Of a stretch of 64,000 bases of DNA, positions 50,360 through 58,063 are shown in pieces. The notes below the pieces were generated by a model that was given only the letters and a program-made list of their open reading frames with translations, had not been told where the DNA came from and ran no database searches. How positions within the stretch are numbered: position 1 is the stretch's first letter; the number at the start of each line of letters is the position of its first letter. This DNA comes from Streptomyces sp. 1-11 (GTDB lineage Bacteria; Actinomycetota; Actinomycetes; Streptomycetales; Streptomycetaceae), in the NCBI RefSeq assembly GCF_007176755.1, contig NZ_BJTV01000020.1:62001-126000 (forward strand), read 5' to 3'. The position numbers and the translations under genes were made by a program.

Positions 50360-51124
50360 GTGAGCGCTACGGAGATTCATCCAGTCATGTCCGCCATGTC
50401 CGCGAACCGCTTCGCCCTGCGCCGGGCCGGAGCCGTCGTCGCCCTCAGCGGTCTCGGTGTTCTCGCCGCGGCCGGGGTCGCCTCCGCGCATGTCACCGTC
50501 CACCCGGAGAGTTACGCCAAGGGGGCCACGGACGGCGTGCTGACCTTCCGGGTGCCCAATGAGGAGGACACCGCCTCCACCAGCAAGGTGCAGGTCTTCC
50601 TGCCGACCGACCATCCTGTCCTCGGAGTCCTCGTTCACCCGCAGGACGGATGGAAGCCGAAGGTGACCACCACCAAGCTGAGGACGCCGGTGAAGACCGA
50701 TGACGGGACCATCACCGAGGCCGTCTCCCAGATCACCTGGACCGGCGGGAAGATCGGGGCGGGGGAGTACGCGGACTTCGACGTCGCCTTCGGACAACTG
50801 CCGGACAACACCGGTCAGTTGACCTTCAAGACGCTGCAGACCTACTCCGACGGCAAGATCGCCCGGTGGATCGAGGCGCCCAGTGGCGGTGAGGAGGCGG
50901 AGAATCCGGCGCCCACGCTCAAGCTGACGGAAGGCGGAGGAGAGGCTCCGGCCCCTGCGGCGGCGAAGGGCGGGGACACCGGCACCGCGAGTACGGTGGC
51001 GGCCGACGAGAGCGACGGTACCGCCCGTGGGCTCGCTGTCGGGGGACTCGTCGTAGGGGTGCTGGGGCTGGCCGCGGCCGTCTTCGCCATCGTGCGGGGG
51101 CGGTCCCCGAGGACGGGCGCGTAG
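50360..51124 (+). CDS. YcnI-family copper-binding exported protein (DUF1775)
   Basis: 254 residues from the GTG nine bases after GGAAGGA; ATGs at 50387 and 50396 are alternatives. Signal peptide ends ASA before His44 (HVTVHPESYAKGATDG), so the mature protein would start with His, the ligand of the mono-histidine copper brace found in YcnI. A beta-sandwich follows, then an Ala/Gly-rich linker and a C-terminal membrane helix (about 220-245: GLAVGGLVVGVLGLAAAVFAIV) with a basic end. It likely handles copper at the outer face of the membrane. No PCu(A)C or CopCD gene adjoins it here. Confidence 0.9.
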   Translation: MSATEIHPVMSAMSANRFALRRAGAVVALSGLGVLAAAGVASAHVTVHPESYAKGATDGVLTFRVPNEEDTASTSKVQVFLPTDHPVLGVLVHPQDGWKPKVTTTKLRTPVKTDDGTITEAVSQITWTGGKIGAGEYADFDVAFGQLPDNTGQLTFKTLQTYSDGKIARWIEAPSGGEEAENPAPTLKLTEGGGEAPAPAAAKGGDTGTASTVAADESDGTARGLAVGGLVVGVLGLAAAVFAIVRGRSPRTGA

Positions 51125-51134
51125 CCGGCCTCGC

Positions 51135-52061
51135 TCAGCGGCGGATCAGGCCCAGGTCCGTCGCCGTGGCCACGGCGGCGGTGCGGGAGTCGACGCCGAG
51201 TTTGGTGTAGGTGCGGGCCAGGTGGGACTTGACGGTGCCCTCGGTGAGGTGGAGCCGCCGGCCGATCGCCTGGTTGGACAGGCCCTCGGCGACCAGGGTC
51301 AGGACCTCCGTCTCGCGCCGGGTCAGGGCCACGGCGGGGCTGCGCAGGCGGTTCATCAGGCGGTCGGCGACGGTCGGGGCCAGCGCGGTGCGGCCGGCGG
51401 CGGCCGTGCGCACCGCGGCCGCCAGCTCCTCGGGGTGGGCGTCCTTGAGGAGGTAGCCGGTGGCGCCGGCCTCGATGGCGGGCAGTGTGTCCGCGTCGGA
51501 GTCGTAGGTGGTGACGATCAGGACCCGCGGGGCGGCGGGGCGGGCGGTGATGCGGGCCGTGGCCTCGGCGCCGCCCATACCCCGGCCGAACTGCAGATCC
51601 ATCAGGACGACGTCGATGTCACCCTGGGCGGCGCGGGTGACCGCCTCCTCGGCGGTCGCCGCCTCGGCCACCACCACGATGCCGGGCTCGGTCTCCAGCA
51701 CGGCCCGCAGCCCGGCCCGTACCACCGGGTGGTCGTCGGCCAGCAGCAGGCGGATGGGAGTGCTGGGTGTGGTGGTGGGATCGGGGGTGCCGGACATGGC
51801 CGGGCTCGGGTTGTCGGGTGCGGCTGGGCTGGGTGTGCCGGGGACGGCTGAGCTCGGGTTGTCGGGCATGGCTGCACCGGATGCGCCGGGGACGGCCTGG
51901 CCGGGGTCTCCGGGCACGGCGGAGCCGGGGTTGCCGGATGTGGCCGGGCTCGCGGTCTCGGGCGTTGCCTGGCTGAGGCCGCCGGGCGCGGCCGGACTGG
52001 AGTTGCCGGGTGCATCCGGGTTCGGGCTGCCCTGTGTGGCTGCGATGGGGCTGTCGGTCAT
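51135..52061 (-). CDS. NarL/LuxR-type response regulator with Pro-rich N-terminal extension
   Basis: 308 residues. ATG overlaps the kinase stop (ATGA). Residues about 97-215 are a receiver domain (LLLADDHPVVRAGLRAVLE; phospho-Asp in VVLMDLQFGR; Lys in YLLKDAHPEE). The C-terminus is a LuxR HTH (LTRRETEVLTLVAEGLSNQA, then LTEGTVKSHL). The first 96 residues are unusual: Pro/Ser/Ala-rich repeats of about 10 residues such as PDNPSPAM and PSPAAPDNPS, not part of the family. An internal ATG just before the receiver domain is possible, but the ATGA overlap favours the long form. It probably controls the divergent ABC genes. Confidence 0.87.
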   Translation of the reverse strand: MTDSPIAATQGSPNPDAPGNSSPAAPGGLSQATPETASPATSGNPGSAVPGDPGQAVPGASGAAMPDNPSSAVPGTPSPAAPDNPSPAMSGTPDPTTTPSTPIRLLLADDHPVVRAGLRAVLETEPGIVVVAEAATAEEAVTRAAQGDIDVVLMDLQFGRGMGGAEATARITARPAAPRVLIVTTYDSDADTLPAIEAGATGYLLKDAHPEELAAAVRTAAAGRTALAPTVADRLMNRLRSPAVALTRRETEVLTLVAEGLSNQAIGRRLHLTEGTVKSHLARTYTKLGVDSRTAAVATATDLGLIRR

Positions 52062-53362
52062 GAGTGGGCCTCGGGGTCGCCGGCTTCGGGTTCGTGCGCG
52101 CCGGGGGTCCCGGACGTGCGCGGGGTCTCGGGTGCCGGTGCGGGTGGGGTCAGGGGGAGCCGGGCGGAGAGGGATGTGCCGCGGCCGGGGGAGGAGTGGA
52201 TCGTGAGGGTGCCGCCCAGGGCGTCCATGCGGGCGCGCATCGCGGCGAGGCCGAAGCCGCCGTCGTCCGGGTCGGGGGGTGGCAGCAGGGCGGGGTCGAA
52301 GCCGGTGCCGTCGTCCGCGATGTCCACGGCGACGGAGTCGCCGCGGTGGGTCAGGGTGACGTCGGCGGTGGTGGCGCCGGCGTGGCGGACGGTGTTGGCC
52401 AGGGCGGACTGGGTGACCCGCAGGAGGGCGACCTCGTGCGCGGTGGGCAGGGCGACCGGGGTGCCGGTGAGGTGGAAGCGGGCGGTGAGGGGGTGGCGTG
52501 CGGAGGCCGTGGCGCACAGGCGCTCCAGCGCGTCGGCCAGTGTGGTGCCCTCCAGGGCCGGCGGGGTGAGGGCGGCGACGAAGCGGCGGGCCTCGGCGAG
52601 GTTGTCCACGGCCGCCTGACGGGCCTGGTCCACATGGCGGGCGGCGGCCTCGGGCCTGGCGGGCAGGGCGCGCTCGGCGGCGCGCAGCAGGAGCTGGATG
52701 CTGGTCAGGCCCTGGGCGAGGGTGTCGTGGATCTCGCGGGCCAGGCGTTCGCGTTCGGCGAGCACCCCGGCGGTGTGCTGGGCCCGGGCCAGATCGGCGC
52801 GGGTGGCGGTCAGTTCCTCGATCAGCCGGCGGCGCCGCTCGCTCTCCCGGTACAGGGCCTGGTACCCCCACACCACCGCCACGGCCACGGCGGCGCCCAG
52901 TGCCGGTCCGATCACCATGGCGAGGCTGAAGGCGTGCTGGTGGGCGGCGAAGGCGGTGATCGCGGCGAGCGCTGTGACCACGACCGCCGCCAGGGCGGTC
53001 CGGCGCGGCAGCAGGTGGAGCTGGAGGAAGTACAGGGGGAAGGCCAGCCAGACGCCGTCGGCGGAGAGGGCCAGCAGCACCAGCCAGACGGCGCCGAGGC
53101 AGGACAGCCACACCGTCGCCGCCCTGCGTGACCCGCGTACCCGGGGGAGCAGCGGGCCGGCCGCGTACACCAGGCCGCAGGCCACGGCGGCGGCCGCGGT
53201 CGCCCCGGCGTGCGGTCCGCCGTCGGTCAGGGCCCGCCCGGCGGCCAGCGCGAGCAGGCCGGCGATCAGCAGGTGCAGACACGAGGCCAGGACCCGGCTG
53301 GTGGGGGTCAGGGCCCAGGCAGCGGCGGCGGCAGGGGGAGTGGCGGGGGGAGAGACGTTCAC
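52058..53362 (-). CDS. Sensor histidine kinase (HisKA_3, NarX/DesK type)
   Basis: 434 residues, GTG with GGAGG upstream. Five to six membrane helices (about 15-165) form the sensor, then the phospho-acceptor His in LAREIHDTLAQGLTSIQLLL and a HATPase domain with NTVRHAG, DDGTGFDP and GFGLAAMRARM. It phosphorylates the response regulator encoded with a 4-base overlap. Input is likely membrane stress or a peptide antibiotic, judged only from the MacB/FtsX-like transporter encoded divergently. Confidence 0.93.
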   Translation of the reverse strand: MNVSPPATPPAAAAAWALTPTSRVLASCLHLLIAGLLALAAGRALTDGGPHAGATAAAAVACGLVYAAGPLLPRVRGSRRAATVWLSCLGAVWLVLLALSADGVWLAFPLYFLQLHLLPRRTALAAVVVTALAAITAFAAHQHAFSLAMVIGPALGAAVAVAVVWGYQALYRESERRRRLIEELTATRADLARAQHTAGVLAERERLAREIHDTLAQGLTSIQLLLRAAERALPARPEAAARHVDQARQAAVDNLAEARRFVAALTPPALEGTTLADALERLCATASARHPLTARFHLTGTPVALPTAHEVALLRVTQSALANTVRHAGATTADVTLTHRGDSVAVDIADDGTGFDPALLPPPDPDDGGFGLAAMRARMDALGGTLTIHSSPGRGTSLSARLPLTPPAPAPETPRTSGTPGAHEPEAGDPEAHS

Positions 53363-53519
53363 AGTGCCTCCAGGCTACGGAGGCGGACCCCCGCGGGGCC
53401 TCCGTCGAAAGTTACAACCCGGACGCCGCCTTTCCGGCCGGTGAATACGGTCCCCCGCCAGATGCCCGGCCGGGCCGCCCTGGGCGACGGTGGGGACCTG
53501 AACGACGTCGACCGACCGG

Positions 53520-53655
53520 CACCCGCCGACGTCGGCACCCGCCGTCGTCGGCGCCCACAACGACGGCACCCACCGACATCGCCACCCACGACGTCGCCGC
53601 CCACCGCCGCCGACGCCCACCCATGTCGACAAGCACCCATGTCGACACCCATCGA
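53520..53655. repeat. Degenerate CGTCGGCACCC-type repeats in a divergent promoter region
   Basis: The spacer between the kinase and permease genes (53363-53671) is filled with short imperfect repeats of GACGGCACCCACCG/GTCGCCGCCCACC form, ending in two copies of CACCCATGTCGACA (53630-53650). They may be sites for the response regulator or replication-slippage products. No gene is seen in it. Confidence 0.55.
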
Positions 53656-53671
53656 AAGGACAGGCCACCCC

Positions 53672-54775
53672 GTGTTCGTAGCCTGGAGAGACCTGAGGTT
53701 CGCCAAGGGGCGGTTCGCCCTGATGGGGACCGTCATCGTGCTGATCACCCTGCTGGTCGGGCTGCTGTCCGGGCTGACGGCCGGGCTCGGCCGGCAGAAC
53801 GTCTCCGCGATCACCGGGCTGCCCGCGGACCGGATCGCCTTCCAGGCGCCCACCGGCGGACAGGGCCTGTCCTACTCCGACTCCACCGTCACCGCACGCC
53901 AGTGGCGGCAGTGGTCCGAGGCGCCGGGCGTAGAGCGTGCGGAACCGCTGGGGATCACGACGACCAGGGCCACCGCCGGGGACCGCAGCGCCGCGGTCTC
54001 CGCGTTCGGCGTGCAGCCCGGCTCCTCGCTGGCCCCGGAGGGCCGGCGGATCGACGGCCGGTCGGCGGTGCTGTCCACCACGGCCGCACGCGACCTCGGG
54101 CTCGCCCCCGGCGGGTCGCTCACCCTGGCCGGGCACCGGCTCACCGTCGCCGCCGTCCGGGGCGACGCCTCCTTCAGCCACACCCCGGTGATCTGGACCA
54201 GCCTGGACACCTGGCGGCGGACCGCGCCGCCGGCCACGGGCCCGGCCGACGGTCCCACCGCCACCGCCACCGCCACCGTCATCGCCCTGCGCACCACCTC
54301 CGGGGCCGACGTCACCGCCATCGACCGGCGGGCGGGCACCAGGACGGTCGCCACCTCGGACTCTTTGTCCGCCATCGGCTCCTACACCTCGGAGAACGGC
54401 TCCCTGCAGCTCATGCGCGGGTTCCTGTTCGCCATCTCGGCGCTGGTCATCGGGGCCTTCTTCACCGTGTGGACCATCCAGCGCAGCGGCGACGTCGCCG
54501 TGCTCAAGGCGCTCGGCGCCTCCACCGCGAGCCTGCTCGGGGACGCCCTCGGCCAGGCCGTGGTCCTGCTCGTCGGCGGCACCCTGGCCGGGACCGGCCT
54601 GGCCGCCGCCGTCGGCGCCCTCGTGGTCGGCTCGGACGTGCCGTTCCTGCTGAGCCCCGGCACGGTGCTCGTGCCCGCCGCGGTGATGGTCCTGCTCGGC
54701 ACCCTCGGCGCCGGCCTGTCCATCCGCCGCATCACCTCCGTCGACCCGCTGACCGCCCTGGGGAGCGCCCGATGA
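53672..54775 (+). CDS. ABC transporter permease, FtsX/MacB type
   Basis: 367 residues from a GTG 11 bases after GAAAGGA, giving the usual start VFVAWRDLRFAKGRFALMG. Four membrane helices: one at about 15-40, then a large outside domain (about 45-235) and three more at about 250-360, the FtsX layout. The conserved end IRRITSVDPLTALG matches MacB/LolC permeases. It forms an exporter or envelope-stress transporter with the ATPase encoded by the overlapping next gene. Confidence 0.9.
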   Translation: MFVAWRDLRFAKGRFALMGTVIVLITLLVGLLSGLTAGLGRQNVSAITGLPADRIAFQAPTGGQGLSYSDSTVTARQWRQWSEAPGVERAEPLGITTTRATAGDRSAAVSAFGVQPGSSLAPEGRRIDGRSAVLSTTAARDLGLAPGGSLTLAGHRLTVAAVRGDASFSHTPVIWTSLDTWRRTAPPATGPADGPTATATATVIALRTTSGADVTAIDRRAGTRTVATSDSLSAIGSYTSENGSLQLMRGFLFAISALVIGAFFTVWTIQRSGDVAVLKALGASTASLLGDALGQAVVLLVGGTLAGTGLAAAVGALVVGSDVPFLLSPGTVLVPAAVMVLLGTLGAGLSIRRITSVDPLTALGSAR

Positions 54776-55455
54776 GCCTGGAACTGACCGACATCACCCT
54801 CACCTACGCGGACGGCGACACCCGGCTGACCGCCCTGGACCGAGTCACGCTCCAGGTCCCCAAGGGCAGTCTCACCGCTGTCGTCGGCCCCTCCGGTTCC
54901 GGCAAGTCCAGCCTGCTGGCCGTCGCCGCCACCCTGATCACGCCCGACGCCGGCACCGTCACCGTCGACGGCACCGCCACCGCCGGCCTCAGCCGGGGCG
55001 AACTCGCCGAACTGCGCCGGCACCGGATCGGCATCGTCTTCCAGCAGCCCAACCTGCTGCCCTCCCTCACCGCCGCCGAGCAGCTCCAGGTCATGGCCCG
55101 GATGGGCGGCCGCGGCGCGGGCCGCTCCCGGGCCCGGGTCCTCGAACTCCTCGACGCGGTGGGCCTGGTGGACCAAGCGCACCGGCGGCCCCACCAGCTC
55201 TCCGGCGGCCAGCGGCAGCGCGTCAACATCGCCCGTGCCCTGATGAACGACCCCACCGTCCTGCTGGTCGACGAACCCACCAGCGCCCTCGACCACGAAC
55301 GCGGCGCCGCCGTCGTCGAGCTGATCGCCCGGCTCACCCGCGAACGAGCCACCGCCACCGTCCTGGTCACCCACGACCGCGCCCACCTGACCGCCGCCGA
55401 CCGGGTGGCCGAGGTCCACGACGGACGCCTCCGCCGTCCCGCACCGACCGGCTGA
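54772..55455 (+). CDS. ABC transporter ATPase, MacB/LolD type
   Basis: 227 residues; ATG overlaps the permease stop (ATGA). Walker A GPSGSGKSS, Q-loop FQQPNLLPSL, signature LSGGQRQRVNIARAL, Walker B VLLVDEPTSALD, and switch VTHD are all present. Partner of the preceding FtsX-type permease. The last codons and stop are part of a 20-bp tandem duplication. Confidence 0.94.
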   Translation: MSLELTDITLTYADGDTRLTALDRVTLQVPKGSLTAVVGPSGSGKSSLLAVAATLITPDAGTVTVDGTATAGLSRGELAELRRHRIGIVFQQPNLLPSLTAAEQLQVMARMGGRGAGRSRARVLELLDAVGLVDQAHRRPHQLSGGQRQRVNIARALMNDPTVLLVDEPTSALDHERGAAVVELIARLTRERATATVLVTHDRAHLTAADRVAEVHDGRLRRPAPTG

Positions 55456-55480
55456 CGGCGGCACCGACCGGCTGACGGCG
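55441..55480. repeat. Perfect 20-bp tandem duplication at the ATPase stop codon
   Basis: GCACCGACCGGCTGACGGCG occurs twice in a row, at 55441-55460 and 55461-55480. The first copy holds the stop codon (55453-55455) and the second repeats it. Looser GGAAGGA(A/C)-centred repeats continue to about 55550. Confidence 0.95.
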
Positions 55481-55565
55481 GCGCGGAAGGAACAGCGCAG
55501 GCGGCGCGGAAGGACTAGCGAGGGCGCCGCAGAAGGAACGGCGCAGGCGGCGATGCGCCCGCGAA

Positions 55566-55591
55566 GGGGCGCCCCGTCACCGGGGCGCCCC
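55566..55591. terminator. Bidirectional terminator
   Basis: GGGGCGCCCCG (55566-55576) pairs perfectly with CGGGGCGCCCC (55581-55591) across a TCAC loop. It separates the convergent ATPase and phosphatidyltransferase genes. Confidence 0.8.
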
Positions 55592-55605
55592 GAAGCCCCG
55601 CGTTC

Positions 55606-56406
55606 TCAGCGCGCCGCCAACTCCAGCTCCCGCAGCAGCGGTTCGCCGACCACCTGCTCACCCACCCCATCGGCGACGGAACACCCGCCCTCACCCATAG
55701 AGGAGTTACGCCACAGCCACACCACGTCCCGGCCGAACGACCACACCAGTGAGCCCAGCGACAGCAGGACGACCGCCAGGTTCGCCGGGGGCGGCAGCAG
55801 GTCCGCGCCGGCCAGCAGCAGGCAGACGCCCTGGAGGGCGGCGACCGTCTTGCGGGCGAAGGACGGCGGCAGCGGGGCGTTCAGCCAGGGGGCGACACGG
55901 GCCGCCGCGACGAACGCGTACCGCATGCCGCCGATCAGCAGCACCCATGGGCCAAGGCGCGTCGACACATACACGCTCAGCACCAGGATCAGGAACGCGT
56001 CGACCTCCATGTCGAAGCGGGCGCCGAGCGCGGATGAGGTGCCGGTGCGGCGGGCCACCTTGCCGTCCACGCCGTCCAGCAGCAGCGCCACGGCGGTCAG
56101 GCCGACCAGCAGCGTCACCGGCGGCGCGCTCTCGAAGGAGTCCGCGACCAGCGCGGTCACCCCGCCGACCAGGGTGGCCCGGCCGAGGGTGACCCGGTTG
56201 GCGGGGCCGAAGGAGCTGAGCCGGGAGCGGTGCAGGGCGCGGGAGAGGACCGCCCAGGTGGCGAACGCGAAGACCAGCCCCGTCAGCCAGCCGGCCGGCC
56301 CCATGCCGAACGCCGAGCCGAGCAGGGCCAGCAGCAGGATCTGCACGCCCGCTCCGACAGCGGTCTCCTGCTGGAGCCTCGCGTCATACGTGTTGTTCAG
56401 GGCCAC
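55606..56406 (-). CDS. CDP-alcohol phosphatidyltransferase
   Basis: 266 residues, GTG six bases after GGAGGGTG. Integral membrane protein with about six helices. The family motif DGxxAR-x8-GxxxDxxxD is complete in LLDGVDGKVARRTGTSSALG and ARFDMEVDA, with the metal-binding Asp residues. It transfers a phosphatidyl-like group from a CDP-activated donor to an alcohol. It is divergent from the MDR dehydrogenase that opens the pterin/pyrimidine-type cluster. A role in anchoring or building a lipid-linked product is inferred from that position. Confidence 0.88.
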   Translation of the reverse strand: MALNNTYDARLQQETAVGAGVQILLLALLGSAFGMGPAGWLTGLVFAFATWAVLSRALHRSRLSSFGPANRVTLGRATLVGGVTALVADSFESAPPVTLLVGLTAVALLLDGVDGKVARRTGTSSALGARFDMEVDAFLILVLSVYVSTRLGPWVLLIGGMRYAFVAAARVAPWLNAPLPPSFARKTVAALQGVCLLLAGADLLPPPANLAVVLLSLGSLVWSFGRDVVWLWRNSSMGEGGCSVADGVGEQVVGEPLLRELELAAR

Positions 56407-56513
56407 CGCACACCCTCCGGCCGAGTGACAGAGTCGATCAACGCCGCGTACTGTGCGCGGCCTGTGCACATCTCGGTACGTGAACAACTTCCCGATCGTT
56501 CAGGAGGATGCCG

Positions 56514-57509
56514 ATGAACCGGTCGGCCCGCGCGTTCTGGCTGAGCTCCCCGGGAGCCGGTGAGCTGCGCGACGTCACCCTCGCGGAGCCGGGCGAGGGC
56601 GAGGTCCTGGTCCGCACGCTGTACTCCGGAGTGAGCCGCGGCACGGAGACGCTGGTGTTCCGCGGCGGCGTGCCGGAGTCCCAACACGCGGTGATGCGGG
56701 CGCCGTTCCAGGAGGGCGACTTCCCCGCGCCGGTGAAGTACGGCTACCTGAACGTCGGCGTCGTCGAGGAGGGCCCGCGTGAGCTGATCGGCCGTACGGT
56801 GTTCTGTCTGTATCCGCACCAGAGCCGTTACGTCGTTCCGGTGAACGCGGTGACCGTGGTGCCCGACCGGGTGCCCGCCGGCCGGGCCGTGCTCGCCGGG
56901 ACCGTGGAGACCGCGGTGAACGCCCTGTGGGACGCGGCGCCCCTGATCGGCGACCGGATCGCGGTGGTCGGCGGCGGCATGGTCGGCTGCTCGGTCGCCG
57001 CGCTGCTCGCCCGTTTCCCCGGCGTACGGCTGCAGCTCGTCGACGCGGACCCGGACCGCGCCCGGACCGCAGCGGCGCTCGGCGTGGACTTCGCCGCGCC
57101 CGGTGACGCCCTCGGCGACTGCGACCTCGTCGTGCACGCCAGCGCCACCGAGCAGGGCCTGGCCCGTTCCCTGGAACTCCTCGCCCCCGAGGGCACGGTG
57201 GTCGAACTGAGCTGGTACGGCGACCGGCGCGTCACCCTGCCGCTCGGCGAGGCCTTCCACTCCCGCAGGCTCACCGTGCGCGGCAGCCAGGTCGGCACCG
57301 TCTCCCCGGCCGCCCGCGCCGGGCGCGGCTACGCGGAACGGCTGGCGCTCGCCCTCGACCTGCTCGCCGATCCGGCCCTGGACGCCCTCATCACCGGCGA
57401 GAGCGCCTTCGAGGAGCTGCCCGAGCTGATGCCCAGGCTCGCCTCCGGCGAGATCCCGGCCCTGTGCCACCGCATCGACTACACCGGCGGCGGCCCGTCC
57501 CGGCCATGA
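56514..57509 (+). CDS. MDR-family dehydrogenase (zinc-type alcohol dehydrogenase-like)
   Basis: 331 residues, ATG six bases after AGGAGG. The GroES-like half has GEVLVRTLYSGVSRGTETLVF. It lacks the catalytic-zinc Cys and His-Glu pattern, and in its place there is SGVSRGTE. The Rossmann half has IAVVGGGMVGCSVAAL, an NAD(P)-binding GxGxxG variant. This shape matches the MDR proteins often linked to sugar or pterin side-chain oxidation (2-desacetyl-2-hydroxyethyl bacteriochlorophyllide dehydrogenase-like annotation in databases, from memory). It opens the cluster of PTPS-like, GT4 and methyltransferase genes. Confidence 0.83.
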   Translation: MNRSARAFWLSSPGAGELRDVTLAEPGEGEVLVRTLYSGVSRGTETLVFRGGVPESQHAVMRAPFQEGDFPAPVKYGYLNVGVVEEGPRELIGRTVFCLYPHQSRYVVPVNAVTVVPDRVPAGRAVLAGTVETAVNALWDAAPLIGDRIAVVGGGMVGCSVAALLARFPGVRLQLVDADPDRARTAAALGVDFAAPGDALGDCDLVVHASATEQGLARSLELLAPEGTVVELSWYGDRRVTLPLGEAFHSRRLTVRGSQVGTVSPAARAGRGYAERLALALDLLADPALDALITGESAFEELPELMPRLASGEIPALCHRIDYTGGGPSRP

Positions 57510-57578
57510 CGAGAGCGGCCCGGCGCCTGGCGGACAGAAGCGGCCTGACCTGAGAAGAGAGTGAGAGGAGGCTGAACG

Positions 57579-57632
57579 CGGGGAAGTCAGGAGCCGTACT
57601 ACACGGCAATCCCCGGCAGGTGACCGCCGGGG
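57579..57632 (+). promoter_or_regulatory. Candidate switching RNA before the PTPS-like gene
   Basis: Two folds compete for one strand. CGGGGA (57579-57584) can pair with TCCCCG (57610-57615), enclosing hairpin GCCGT-ACTAC-ACGGC (57593-57607). Alternatively CCCCGGC (57611-57617) pairs with GCCGGGG (57626-57632). The second hairpin ends 17 bases before the GGAGGG ribosome-binding site. The string GGGAAGTCAGGAG resembles a piece of cobalamin riboswitches, but the rest of that fold is absent. Confidence 0.4.
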
Positions 57633-57664
57633 CATCAGACGCGCCGCACCTGGAGGGTCGTCCG

Positions 57665-58063
57665 TTGTTCAGCATCACCGTCCGCGATCACATCATGATC
57701 GCCCACAGCTTCCGCGGCGAGGTGTTCGGACCCGCGCAGCGCCTGCACGGCGCCACGTTCCTGGTGGACGCCACGTTCCGCCGTGAAGAGCTGGACGAGG
57801 ACAACATCGTCGTCGACATCGGTCTGGCCACCCAGGAACTGGGCGCCGTCGTCGCCGAGCTGAACTACCGCAACCTCGACGACGAGCCGGAGTTCGCCGG
57901 GATCAACACCTCCACCGAGTTCCTGGCCAAGGTCGTCGCCGACCGGCTCGCCGAACGCGTCCACAAGGGCGCCCTCGGCGAAGGGGCCAGGGGCCTCACC
58001 GGCCTCACCGTCACCCTGCACGAGTCGCACATCGCCTGGGCGAGTTACGAGCGTGCCCTGTGA
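57665..58063 (+). CDS. 6-pyruvoyl-tetrahydropterin synthase/QueD-fold protein lacking catalytic Cys
   Basis: 132 residues from a TTG seven bases after GGAGGG, matching the usual start MFSITVRDHIMIAHSF. The T-fold is recognisable. The first zinc His is kept (His14 in IAHSF) and the second (His28 in RLHGAT), but the third is Ala30 where the family has HGH, and the catalytic Cys four residues before His28 is Ala24. So it is unlikely to make 6-pyruvoyl- or 6-carboxy-tetrahydropterin by the standard route. It is coupled to the GT4 gene by a 4-base overlap. It may bind or remodel a pyrimidine/pterin intermediate. Confidence 0.82.
   Translation: MFSITVRDHIMIAHSFRGEVFGPAQRLHGATFLVDATFRREELDEDNIVVDIGLATQELGAVVAELNYRNLDDEPEFAGINTSTEFLAKVVADRLAERVHKGALGEGARGLTGLTVTLHESHIAWASYERAL

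Noticed and set aside
57543..57632. Cobalamin riboswitch
   Set aside because: Only a GGGAAGTCAGGAG-like string is present; the B12 box and the remaining paired elements are missing.
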